A DNA stretch of 64,000 nucleotides from MFWN01 sp964594115 (GTDB taxonomy: Archaea; Nanobdellota; Nanobdellia; Pacearchaeales; GW2011-AR1), in the NCBI GenBank assembly GCA_964594115.1, contig CAZQLD010000002.1, positions 11,050 to 75,049 of the forward strand, in the 5' to 3' direction. A program made the translations under genes and the position numbers. The notes under the pieces are model-generated. The model was given only the letters and a program-made list of their open reading frames with translations, had not been told where the DNA came from and searched no databases. Below are positions 51,294 to 59,254 of the stretch, piece after piece (the stretch's first letter is position 1; each line of letters begins with the position of its first letter).

Positions 51294-52298
51294 TTAAAAT
51301 TTTGATAACACATTAGTTTCTAGGGACTGTGAAACTTTTTCTTTTAATTGATTAGGATTTATGTTTCCAGAATAAAATTCTTGTGCCAAAGTAACTGGTG
51401 AATCATTTTTTTCTAATCTTTTTCTTGCCATTTCACAAATTAATCCTATATCTAATACAGGATTTGGAAGTTCTGGATTAGTTGATATAAATGAGCTATT
51501 AATTAGTTCTTTTGCATAGTCTAATTGGGTTCTTCCCACCAATATTCTGTGATTTTGGAGTCTTTTACTTCCTCCTTTATAAGCTGTTATTCCGTGATGT
51601 TCTATTCCTTTATTAGAGAAAAAATAATCCCATTTTTTTCCTAATGGAAAAGTCGGAGTTAAAAACAAGGATATTAATCCTCTTGAATTTTCTATTTTTG
51701 CTATTTGTCTTGCAATAGTATCATATAAATCTTCTCTTGGAGGGCCTACTTTTATATCAAGCCCCATAATAGTTGTTATTTCATCAAAAGAGTACATAAA
51801 CCCTTTTGCTCTTTCTAGTTCTAGTTTAGATTTAGGTACACTTTTTTCAATTTTTGCCATTAAGCCAGAATTTGCTTTACAAATCTCCATTACTTTTTTT
51901 AATTCTGTTTGAAATGCTTTTGTGTTAATATAATCACTCATTTTCAATACTTTTAGATTTGTTTTGTATATTTTATTTACAGCAAGAACAAAAGCTGCTC
52001 TTCCTTCTCCTAATCTTTTGTATTTATGTTCAAGTTCTGGAGAAACATTTCTGCATGCTGCACTATCTGCAACCAGAATTGTAGGTTCTGCTTTAAATCC
52101 TTCTTGTGTTAAAGACTGAGCCAGATTTGCAACAAAAAAATAGTATTTCATACTATCAATAGTATGGCCTGTATGATCATAAGTTTCTCCATAAAATAGT
52201 TTAATTGGAGATACTTCTTTTGCTCTTGTTAGAATCTTTTTTATACTGGGAGTTTTTAGGACAATTCCTTTTTGAGATAATAAAGATTGTGGTTTCAT
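51294..52298 (-). CDS. Unknown protein A, divergent class I aaRS/HUP-fold candidate
   Basis: A 334-aa protein paralogous to the one at 52351. Shared text: LFYGETYDHTGHTIDSMKY (a HIGH-like T-G-H-T position), ILVADSA, the SFDEITTIMGLDIKVGPP segment, and YKGGSKRLQNHRI (a KMSKS-like position). The order of these matches a class I tRNA-synthetase Rossmann domain, but the motifs are weak and the identification is mine. A TATA-like TTTTTAAATATG before the ATG suggests an internal promoter in the 52-nt gap. Confidence 0.5.
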   Translation of the reverse strand: MKPQSLLSQKGIVLKTPSIKKILTRAKEVSPIKLFYGETYDHTGHTIDSMKYYFFVANLAQSLTQEGFKAEPTILVADSAACRNVSPELEHKYKRLGEGRAAFVLAVNKIYKTNLKVLKMSDYINTKAFQTELKKVMEICKANSGLMAKIEKSVPKSKLELERAKGFMYSFDEITTIMGLDIKVGPPREDLYDTIARQIAKIENSRGLISLFLTPTFPLGKKWDYFFSNKGIEHHGITAYKGGSKRLQNHRILVGRTQLDYAKELINSSFISTNPELPNPVLDIGLICEMARKRLEKNDSPVTLAQEFYSGNINPNQLKEKVSQSLETNVLSKF

Positions 52299-52350
52299 TT
52301 TATTAACTATAAAGTAATTACATATTTAAAAATATATTGGTTTTAGAATA

Positions 52351-53349
52351 TTACTCAAGTCTGTATGGCATCCTGCTTGTCTTTGTTAAGAACTGGTGAT
52401 ATCCTTCTACAGCCTGTTCTCTTAGTGCTTGCTGGTCTAATTTTGGAAGTGTACTAAAATCTGTTTGAGATATTTCTTTTCTTAAGCGATGGCCTGCAAG
52501 ATCTGCTGTGACTATTAAATTTACTAAAGCTCTTTTGTCTGTAGTTGTTCTTATAAGTTCTATAACCTCTTTGGGGTCATCATTTAAAGGGTCTATTCTA
52601 TAATCTCCTAGGCCTTTGCTATTTTTCTTATAAGGCAAAACCCCAAATTTATTTACCCAAGCTCTTTCTCCTTCAGGAATCTCAGGATTTCCAAAAGGCA
52701 GGCAGTTTGTTAGGTGGATTGCAATATATTTTTCAAATCCTATTTGTTCAAAAAACTCTCTTGCAACAAAATCATAAAATATTTCAGATTTTGGCCCAAC
52801 TTTAATATTAGTTTTTAGGGTTTGTATTGTTGCAAGTTCTTCTAAAGGATAATTTATAGCTTCTGGATTTTCTCTTCTATCTTCAGGAATAGCTAGTAGA
52901 ACTTTCTCTTTAAACTCAGGATTTAATTTGATTTCTTCTTTTAATCTTTTTGTGTTTCTTTGATAATCTCCGCCTTTACTTAATTTAGAGGTACGCAAAA
53001 GACAGATATTTCCATGATATATTGTGTTTAAATTTTGCAAGAAGTTTATTCTTTCAAGCCCTTGGGATTTTGCTTGTTCCTGAGCTAGGTCTTTATTTAA
53101 GTCAGTCATAAAATGGTCTGCAATAATCCATTGTGCTTCTGCATTCACACCTTTTTTTGTCAAAAGATCATGCAAGTCCATTAAAAATAGTCCGTACTTC
53201 ATCATATCTAGTGTCTGCCCAGCATCAAATGTCACTCCCATTATTATTTTGGCTTTATCTCCTTTTGAAAATTGTAATATTTCTTTCACATCTAGAATTC
53301 TTGCTACTAGTTCTTTTCTTGATAGATAATTTTCAATTGTTTTATCCAT
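52351..53349 (-). CDS. Unknown protein B, paralog of A
   Basis: From ATG 53349, one base after the upstream stop, it has 332 aa. It shows IIMGVTFDAGQTLDMMKYGLF, WIIADHF, YPLEELATIQTLKTNIKVGP and YKKNSKGLGDYRI, matching A at each place. The K-N-S-K-G could stand where KMSKS sits in class I synthetases, and Ala-Asp where 'iaD' sits. Both proteins lie between two TrpRS-like genes, which fits descent from a synthetase. No tRNA-binding domain is recognised. Confidence 0.5.
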   Translation of the reverse strand: MDKTIENYLSRKELVARILDVKEILQFSKGDKAKIIMGVTFDAGQTLDMMKYGLFLMDLHDLLTKKGVNAEAQWIIADHFMTDLNKDLAQEQAKSQGLERINFLQNLNTIYHGNICLLRTSKLSKGGDYQRNTKRLKEEIKLNPEFKEKVLLAIPEDRRENPEAINYPLEELATIQTLKTNIKVGPKSEIFYDFVAREFFEQIGFEKYIAIHLTNCLPFGNPEIPEGERAWVNKFGVLPYKKNSKGLGDYRIDPLNDDPKEVIELIRTTTDKRALVNLIVTADLAGHRLRKEISQTDFSTLPKLDQQALREQAVEGYHQFLTKTSRMPYRLE

Positions 53350-53350
53350 T

Positions 53351-54718
53351 TTACGCAATAAGTTTATCTCTCATAGACTCCACCATATTAAACCATTGTG
53401 TTTGGGTTCTTTTTGATGCATCAACAACAGCTTTTTTAGGAGTATTCCAAAATTCTGGCCTAGGAATTGCACCATCAATCTCCCATCCTCCTCCCTGTCC
53501 AATGCTTCTTGTTCTTGATAAAGCATAATCTAAAACTATTTGTCTTTTTTTCTGATGTTCTTTTAGTGCTTCAGGAAGGCTTTCTCTTACTAGTGCAACA
53601 TTATCTTGTCCTGCTTTTTTACAATAATTAATTAAATATTTGTCTATTAACTCAGATTTCTTCTCTGCATCTTGTTCCCTTTTTATATTATTAGGAAGAG
53701 CCTTCAATGCTTCTGGAAAATTAACTTGACTTTTTGCATTAAAAAACTGGATATATCTTACCATATCTAACGCACAATTTTTTACTTCTTTTTTCAATTC
53801 TGGATCTTTAAGTGCATTATCTATTTTTATGATAGAGGACTTTATTCTTGTTTCAATATCTTCTTTATTAGGTCCTGGACCAAGGTATAAAGTGGACTCA
53901 GGCTTACTTGAGCTCATTTTTGGCCCTAATCCTCTCATATGTGGGATGTAAAATCCAGAGGATACTGTTTGAATTCCAGGTAGCTTTAACTTACTTTCAA
54001 ATGCCTTTTTCATTAATTCTATTGCCATTTTCATGTGTCCGTCTTGGTCTTGCCCACTAACCATAAAAGAGTGTTGATTGCTAAAATCTGAATGTTGTGG
54101 GAGTGCTATGTCTCCTACTTGTGCTACTCCTGCAAATAAGAAAGCAAATTTTTTAGATAGTTTATCAAGTCCATAAGTATCAAGTGCAAGGTCAAAACTT
54201 AAACCTCTAGCGAACAAGTATGCTAAATTACCTACTCTAAATTCTTCAGATTGTAAGTAAATATGTGCTGCATCTAGGTCGACTCTGTTTGCTCCCCAGT
54301 CAAGCAGATTATCTGCTGCCCAAAATTTATACTGCTTTTCTGTTAGTTCCGAATCTAACATGCACTCAAGGTCTGCTACTGGCATAAATATTTGGGCTCC
54401 GTTTTTTTGAAAAAACGCAACACCAGAAGAGGTTTGGGTGTGCCCAAAATGAAATGCTCCACTTGGTTTAAATCCAGAGGCAATTCCAAGTGATTTTTCT
54501 TGTTCTAATGCCTTTATTAATTCAGAACCATTTCTCTGTCTAATGGCTCTATTTTCTACAGGAAGCGATATTTCATCAAGTTTAGCTAAAAGAGTGTATA
54601 ATTTTTTACTAGCAGGCTTTCCTTCAGAAGTTAGATAGGCAGCTTCATAACCTCCTGCACCTCCAGCTTGTTTTTCTTCAAATTCTATCATATACCTTTT
54701 AGTTTCTATTTTAGGCAT
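53351..54718 (-). CDS. Second TrpRS-like class I synthetase
   Basis: The 455-aa protein has SGFKPSGAFHFGHTQ (HIGH), MPVADLECML, LFAGVAQVGDIALPQHSDF, SGQDQDGHMKMAIELM and GLGPKMSSSKPESTLYLG (KMSSS). These mark a catalytically intact TrpRS-type enzyme distinct from trpS at 49357. Some archaea have two TrpRS forms, the second often resistant or specialised. The C-terminal ~120 residues are helical. It is the first gene of the minus-strand operon and is divergent from the Trp leader and aminotransferase. Confidence 0.78.
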   Translation of the reverse strand: MPKIETKRYMIEFEEKQAGGAGGYEAAYLTSEGKPASKKLYTLLAKLDEISLPVENRAIRQRNGSELIKALEQEKSLGIASGFKPSGAFHFGHTQTSSGVAFFQKNGAQIFMPVADLECMLDSELTEKQYKFWAADNLLDWGANRVDLDAAHIYLQSEEFRVGNLAYLFARGLSFDLALDTYGLDKLSKKFAFLFAGVAQVGDIALPQHSDFSNQHSFMVSGQDQDGHMKMAIELMKKAFESKLKLPGIQTVSSGFYIPHMRGLGPKMSSSKPESTLYLGPGPNKEDIETRIKSSIIKIDNALKDPELKKEVKNCALDMVRYIQFFNAKSQVNFPEALKALPNNIKREQDAEKKSELIDKYLINYCKKAGQDNVALVRESLPEALKEHQKKRQIVLDYALSRTRSIGQGGGWEIDGAIPRPEFWNTPKKAVVDASKRTQTQWFNMVESMRDKLIA

Positions 54719-54798
54719 AAATTCGCATGAAAAGGCACATATAAAAGGATTTCGCGTGTGCAGAGCATATAATAAAGTATATACTTTTAATAGAAAGA

Positions 54799-54806
54799 TT
54801 TAAATA
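54799..54806 (+). promoter_or_regulatory. TATA box of the Trp leader
   Basis: TTTAAATA, preceded by a purine-rich BRE-like AAAG, is centred about 25 nt upstream of the leader ATG at 54828. That is the usual archaeal spacing, so transcription should start at or near this ATG and the leader would be read without a 5' UTR. Confidence 0.65.
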
Positions 54807-54827
54807 TAAAAATAAAATTATTTATTC

Positions 54828-54881
54828 ATGAATAGAAAAAGAATGAAGCAAAACACTGGCATACTTTGGTGGTGGAACTAG
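54828..54881 (+). CDS. Leader peptide with three consecutive Trp codons
   Basis: ATG 54828 to TAG 54881 encodes the 17-residue peptide MNRKRMKQNTGILWWWN. The three TGG codons are at 54867-54875, two codons before the stop. Tandem Trp codons near the end of a short upstream ORF are the hallmark of bacterial trp attenuator leaders. The ORF starts at the predicted transcription start, and its downstream gene encodes an aromatic-type aminotransferase. An oligo-T tract follows 12 bases after the stop. Regulation by Trp-tRNA supply is inferred. Confidence 0.7.
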   Translation: MNRKRMKQNTGILWWWN

Positions 54882-54893
54882 TTTTGTGTAGTC

Positions 54894-54901
54894 TTTTTTT
54901 T
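54894..54901 (+). terminator. Oligo-T tract after the Trp leader
   Basis: Eight T residues begin 12 nt after the leader stop codon. Archaeal RNA polymerase can terminate at such tracts without a hairpin. Its place between the leader and the aminotransferase gene suits conditional termination. No strong competing RNA helices were seen nearby. Confidence 0.45.
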
Positions 54902-54933
54902 ATTAATTCTAATAAAATTTCAAGTTAATAAAA

Positions 54934-56013
54934 ATGGATGTTAATAATCTTTTGAGGCAAGAAATACAGGAGTTTGAAGATAGGGAGTATGCTCCTAAAA
55001 AGAAAGATTTAGATAAAAAATGTGATTTATCTTTAAATATAAACCCCTTAGGAGCTTCTCCTAAAGCTGTTTCTAGGTTAAAGGAGTTTGATTCCAGAAA
55101 ATTAAGTCATTATTATCCTGAAAATATGGAGCTTTTAAGTGAAATTGCTTCTTATGTAAATCTAAATACTAATCAGATAATGCTTGGAGATGGGTGTGAT
55201 GGATGTTTACAAATGATTGCAAGCACATTTATTGATAAAGGAGATGAGGTTATTATTCCTACTCCTACTTTTCATAGATATGAATTTCACGCAAAAATAA
55301 TGGGTGGAGAGCCTATTTTTGTTCCTATGGAAAATTTTGAATTAAATCCAGAACATATATTTAATAAGGTTACTGAAAAGACTAAAATTTTATTCTTGTG
55401 TAACCCAAATAATCCTACAGGAATAGGAATAAGTAAGGGGGTAAAAGAAGAGGTAATAAAGAATTTTAAGGGGATTGTTGTTGTTGATGAAGCTCTTGCA
55501 GATGCAACTGGGATAAATGGGGCTTCATTATTAGAAAAATATGATAATCTTATCGTTGCGAGATCTTTTTCTAAGACTTTTGGATTAGCATCTCTTAGAA
55601 TAGGATATATTTTATCAAATCCTAAGATTATTGAGCAAATTAAAAAAACCTCTTCTCCGTTTAGAGTTAATGGTGTTGCCCAAGAGTTATCTATAGAATC
55701 TTTGAGAGATAAAGAACATATTAACAAATCAAAGGAGTATATTGATAAAAACAGAGAGTTTTTAATTTCAAATCTTAATAAAATGGGGTTGAAATGTACT
55801 AAGTCTATTACAGCTAATTTTTTAGTAGATATATCTAAAATTTCTAATGATTCTACAGAGTTTGTAAAGCAGTTTAAAGAAAAAGGAGTATTAGTAACAG
55901 ATGCTAAAGTATTTAGGCTTTCTAAAAATACTTTTGTTAGGGTTTCTGTAGCTAGTGAGGAAGAAAACAAGAAATTTATAGAGATTTTATCAGAAAAATT
56001 AAATAATCTTTAA
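54934..56013 (+). CDS. HisC-like class I/II PLP aminotransferase
   Basis: The 359-aa protein is a HisC/aromatic aminotransferase: LSLNINPLGASPKAV at the start, LGDGCDGCLQMI, LFLCNPNNPTGIGIS, VVVDEAL and RSFSKTFGLASLRIGY with the PLP Lys. The usual DEAY Tyr is Leu here. Candidates are histidinol-phosphate, or aromatic amino acid/prephenate aminotransferase; the Trp-codon leader and the chorismate mutase nearby favour an aromatic substrate. Its 3' end overlaps the convergent hisS by 15 nt. Confidence 0.8.
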   Translation: MDVNNLLRQEIQEFEDREYAPKKKDLDKKCDLSLNINPLGASPKAVSRLKEFDSRKLSHYYPENMELLSEIASYVNLNTNQIMLGDGCDGCLQMIASTFIDKGDEVIIPTPTFHRYEFHAKIMGGEPIFVPMENFELNPEHIFNKVTEKTKILFLCNPNNPTGIGISKGVKEEVIKNFKGIVVVDEALADATGINGASLLEKYDNLIVARSFSKTFGLASLRIGYILSNPKIIEQIKKTSSPFRVNGVAQELSIESLRDKEHINKSKEYIDKNREFLISNLNKMGLKCTKSITANFLVDISKISNDSTEFVKQFKEKGVLVTDAKVFRLSKNTFVRVSVASEEENKKFIEILSEKLNNL

Positions 56014-57216
56014 TTCTTTCTCACTAACCATCTTTTCTTTACCTGTTTTCATATTCCTTAATTTTATTTTTCCTTTTTTAACTTCTTGTTCTCCAAGAAA
56101 AATCACATAAGGGATTTTTAAGGAATTTGCATATTCAAGTGCTTTTCCTGGTTTTCCATAATAAATCTGACAAGGAATAGAGAGATTTCTTATTTTCTCT
56201 GCTAATGAGATAGCTTTTTTATCCTGGTTTAAAGAGATAATTAGGATTTGTTTTTTTGTAGGATCAATTTTAGTTAATAATGCTAATCTGTCTAAACCAA
56301 AAGAGATTCCTGTTGATTGAACGCCATTAACCATATATGAGCCTCCAGCAGCAGAAATTCCAATTCTTTTTAATTTTTCTACATAGGCTTTAATTTCAAA
56401 GACTGTTCCGTTATAGTATGAAAGGCCTCTTGCAACAAAAGGTGAAAAATTGAATTTAACATTATAGATATTACAATATTCCCTTAGTTTTTTGATTTCA
56501 GAGTAGGCTTTGTATTTTTTAAAATATTTTTCAGGTTTTTTGAAAATTGAAAGAATCTTATCTGCATTGTATTTTTTTAAGCCAGTAGAATATTTTTTTA
56601 AATTCTTTTTTATTTCAGATTCTGGAAGTTTATCAAGTTTATCAATTTCTTTTATAATTTTTATCTTATCTTTTTCTTTAATTCTTAGTTCTTCTAGAAT
56701 TTCATTTAAAAGTTTTCTATTATTAACATTGATTGTGAATGTAATTCTTAGTTTGTTAAATATTTTAGATACTATTTTCAAAATTTCAGCTTCATCTTTT
56801 ATTGTTGAGCCCACTATATCTGCATCACATTGTATAAATTGCCTGAATCTTCCGCTTTTTACAGGCTCGTCTCTGAAAACAGGGCCTATTTGATATCTTC
56901 TGTATGGGAGTTTTTTGTTTTTTGCAAGACGTTTGAGTTGGAATGTAAATTCGTATCTTAAAGCAAGTTTTCTTTTTCCCTTATCTTGAAGTTTAAATAT
57001 GTCACCTACTGCCTCATCATTTTCATTGTTTGATTTAACAAATTTTTCATACTCTATTATGGGTGTTTCAACTGGCTGGAAATTGTAAAGCTGAAAGGTA
57101 TTTTCAATTATATTCCTTATAGCAATTCTTTTGCTTGCTTCAATATCTCTAAATCCTTTTACTGTGCCTAAGACACCGGTGGTTTCTTTAGGCTTCAACT
57201 TCCTTTTATTCACCAT
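55999..57216 (-). CDS. hisS: Histidyl-tRNA synthetase
   Basis: The 405-aa class II enzyme has the HisRS signatures: VKGFRDIEASKRIAIRNII at the start, PIIEYEKF, the motif 2 region YRRYQIGPVFRDEPVKSGRFRQFIQCDADI, LSYYNGTVFEI and motif 3 GISFGLDRLALL. The tRNA-His gene lies 22 nt upstream on the same strand, so tRNA and enzyme are probably made from one transcript. Confidence 0.93.
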   Translation of the reverse strand: MVNKRKLKPKETTGVLGTVKGFRDIEASKRIAIRNIIENTFQLYNFQPVETPIIEYEKFVKSNNENDEAVGDIFKLQDKGKRKLALRYEFTFQLKRLAKNKKLPYRRYQIGPVFRDEPVKSGRFRQFIQCDADIVGSTIKDEAEILKIVSKIFNKLRITFTINVNNRKLLNEILEELRIKEKDKIKIIKEIDKLDKLPESEIKKNLKKYSTGLKKYNADKILSIFKKPEKYFKKYKAYSEIKKLREYCNIYNVKFNFSPFVARGLSYYNGTVFEIKAYVEKLKRIGISAAGGSYMVNGVQSTGISFGLDRLALLTKIDPTKKQILIISLNQDKKAISLAEKIRNLSIPCQIYYGKPGKALEYANSLKIPYVIFLGEQEVKKGKIKLRNMKTGKEKMVSEKELKII

Positions 57217-57238
57217 ATTAATTTGCCTCCTTTTGAAA

Positions 57239-57322
57239 AGCGGAAGGAGAGAATCGAACTCTCGTCTTCAGGATTTTGCGGGATTCCACAACCTGACATT
57301 CTGCCACTAAACTACATCCGCC
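57239..57322 (-). tRNA. tRNA-His (GTG) with 12-nt intron
   Basis: On the minus strand the gene starts with an extra G (57322), the G-1 identity base, then GCGGATG pairing with CTTCCGC except a T6-T67 mismatch. The anticodon stem TCAGG/CCTGA encloses TTGTGG, a 12-nt insert AATCCCGCAAAA and T, giving anticodon GTG. GTGG can pair with CCGC in the intron. The discriminator is T73 rather than the usual C73. The D arm GTTT/GAAT and T arm GAGAG-TTCGATT-CTCTC are normal. Confidence 0.85.
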
Positions 57323-57473
57323 ATATTTATCTCTAAACAAAGAGAGTATAAAAATGTTTTTTATGTTAGAATTTGGAAAGCTTAAGCTAAGAAAATCTGT
57401 TCCGCCCTCAATGGGGAAACCTCCGATATAATTTGCTTTCCATAATCCAGTTTATATTTTAAGCTTTTTAAAT
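57323..57473. other. Intergenic segment with a small GC-rich patch
   Basis: Between tRNA-His and the PEBP gene a short patch (57398-57424, CCGCCCTCAATGGGG then AACCTCCG) is richer in GC than the flanks and can form a 4-bp hairpin GGGG-AAA-CCTC. The promoter of tRNA-His is expected here. No gene was found. Confidence 0.3.
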
Positions 57474-57911
57474 TTATCCCTTGCTATATAAACCTACTAA
57501 TTCTGCTTTTTCTATGGTATGCCCTTGCATCGCAGCTTCTAGCTGTTTTTTTGTAGAACCTTCTTTTAAGTCCAGTTCTGTGTCTAAAGCATAAATTTTA
57601 AAGAAATATCTGTGAGTCCCACTTGGAGGACAAGGGCCCCCATAACCCAAAGTTCCAAAATCACTTGTTCCTTCAAGACCTATTTTTACATTTTCCTTTA
57701 TGCTTTCCATTGTTCCTGAAAAAGGAATATTCCACACAACCCAGTGAACCCAGGTTCCTGAGGGAGCATCAGGGTCATCTGCAATTAATGCCAAACTCTT
57801 TGCATTTACAGGAATTCCGCTTATTTCTAAAGGCGGAGAAACATTTTCACCATCACAAGTATATTTACTTGGAATAGCTTCATTGTTTAAAAATACTGAT
57901 TTGATTTGCAT
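57474..57911 (-). CDS. PEBP family protein (YbhB/YbcL, Raf kinase inhibitor-like)
   Basis: The 145-aa protein has the complete PEBP core: YTCDGENVSPPLEISGIP, LIADDPDAPSGTWVHWVVWNIP, and YGGPCPPSGTHRYFFKIYALD. Asp, His and Pro residues of the ligand pocket are kept. PEBP proteins bind phospholipid-like or anionic ligands; prokaryotic roles are unclear. No signal peptide, so it is cytoplasmic. Confidence 0.93.
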   Translation of the reverse strand: MQIKSVFLNNEAIPSKYTCDGENVSPPLEISGIPVNAKSLALIADDPDAPSGTWVHWVVWNIPFSGTMESIKENVKIGLEGTSDFGTLGYGGPCPPSGTHRYFFKIYALDTELDLKEGSTKKQLEAAMQGHTIEKAELVGLYSKG

Positions 57912-57952
57912 TTTTTATGTTTTTATTGAGATTTTAGGATATTAAAATTTTT

Positions 57953-58177
57953 CTAATTAATTATTCTTTTTAGTAAGAAATCATATACATCTGCTTCTAA
58001 TTTTGCTGATTGAACTGACATAGAATATATTTGGATACTCTTTTGACTAGCTCTTTTACATTGTTCATACCTCTTCTTCATTGCTTGCAACAAGCACATT
58101 CTATTCTCTGCACTAGCTCTTTTTTCTACAAGCTCTGATTCACTTAATTCACCTAATGTTCTAATCATTATATTCAA
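57953..58177 (-). CDS. Small helical hypothetical protein
   Basis: A 74-aa charged helical protein (ESELVEKRASAENRMCLLQAMKKRYEQCKR) that probably forms a helical hairpin. TATA-like TTTATAAATA lies upstream and is shared in mirror form with the rhomboid gene. No family recognised. Confidence 0.45.
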   Translation of the reverse strand: MNIMIRTLGELSESELVEKRASAENRMCLLQAMKKRYEQCKRASQKSIQIYSMSVQSAKLEADVYDFLLKRIIN

Positions 58178-58218
58178 TTAGCGAATATATTTATAAATAT
58201 TTATGTTTTAGAGAAGTT

Positions 58219-58833
58219 ATGGCAAGATTTAAGTTTTATGCTTTATGGTTATGTCTTATTTGTATAGGTGTTTTTATTTTGCAAATTAGTTTTACGGGAT
58301 TTACAGAGTTGTTTATCTTAAATCAAAATAGTTTTAGTGAGTTTTGGAGATTTTTAACAGCTATTTTTCTGCATGCAGATGTTGTTCATTTATTGTATAA
58401 TTTATTTGCTTTAGCTTTATTTGGAAGTATTTTAGAGAAGTTTATTGGAGGAAAGAAGTTTTTATTGATTTTCTTTTTATCGGGAATCTTTGCAAGTCTT
58501 ATAGCAGTTAATTTTTATCCTTCGTCACTTGGTGCATCAGGAGCGGTTTATGGTATTTTAGGATGTTTAGCTATAATTAGGCCAAAAATGATGGTTTGGG
58601 CATTTGGTTTTCCAATGCCCATGTTTATTGCAGCAATTTTATGGACTCTAGGAAGTGTTTTAGGAGTTTTTATGCCAAGTAATATAGGGCATATTGCCCA
58701 TTTGTCTGGAATTTTAGTAGGATTTTTATTTGGTATTTTTCTTAGACAAAAAAGAAAAATAAGAAGGGAGAAAATCAGAATTCCTGAAACTTATATGAGA
58801 GAGTGGGAAAGGAGATATATGAGGACTAGATAA
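58219..58833 (+). CDS. Rhomboid-family intramembrane serine protease
   Basis: The 204-aa protein has about six membrane segments. Catalytic signatures are present: GASGAVYG (Ser) at ~109-116 and GHIAHLSG (His) at ~157-164, plus FLHADVVHLLYNL typical of the family. It cuts membrane proteins within or near the bilayer. Substrates might include the many surface proteins encoded in this window (inference). The tail is basic. Confidence 0.9.
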   Translation: MARFKFYALWLCLICIGVFILQISFTGFTELFILNQNSFSEFWRFLTAIFLHADVVHLLYNLFALALFGSILEKFIGGKKFLLIFFLSGIFASLIAVNFYPSSLGASGAVYGILGCLAIIRPKMMVWAFGFPMPMFIAAILWTLGSVLGVFMPSNIGHIAHLSGILVGFLFGIFLRQKRKIRREKIRIPETYMREWERRYMRTR

Positions 58834-59173
58834 AGTCATATGTATCTTTAATTCCTGTTGACATTTCTCTAGCAAGATATATTTTGGGATCTAGTTTATA
58901 ATTATGAGAGGTAATGGGGTAATAATCTTTGTAAGGACCAGTAGTTTGTTGGTGAGTAAGGTTTAATTCACTAGTCAATCTTCCTATAGCTGGGCTGTAT
59001 GCTCCTTCTGTTAAAGAACCTACACTAATTTCATCATCATGAAGTCTTCTATAGTATTGCTTTTTTTCTCCTCTGTTTTGAGAATATTTAGGATATTTTC
59101 TTAGAGGCGTAACTCTTCTCTTTCTCCTGTGTCTTTTAGGCCTCCTCTTTTTTTTAATAATTCCCTTGGTCAT
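58826..59173 (-). CDS. Arg/Lys-rich hypothetical protein
   Basis: A 115-aa protein whose first ~40 residues are very basic (IIKKKRRPKRHRRKRRVTPLRKYPKY); the rest has SVGSLTEGAYSPAIGRLTSEL and YDFI at the end. The basic part may bind RNA. It ends 8 nt inside the rhomboid gene. No family recognised. Confidence 0.5.
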   Translation of the reverse strand: MTKGIIKKKRRPKRHRRKRRVTPLRKYPKYSQNRGEKKQYYRRLHDDEISVGSLTEGAYSPAIGRLTSELNLTHQQTTGPYKDYYPITSHNYKLDPKIYLAREMSTGIKDTYDFI

Positions 59174-59254
59174 GTTTTTATATAGAAAAATGGTTTTTAA
59201 TCTTTGTTATTCTGCATTATAAACTTTTAAAAACTAGTTTTTCCTTTTTTTACT

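Noticed and set aside
54719..54790. A leader peptide for the divergent TrpRS-like operon
   Set aside because: An ATG-started reading on the minus strand has no Trp run and no clear terminator.
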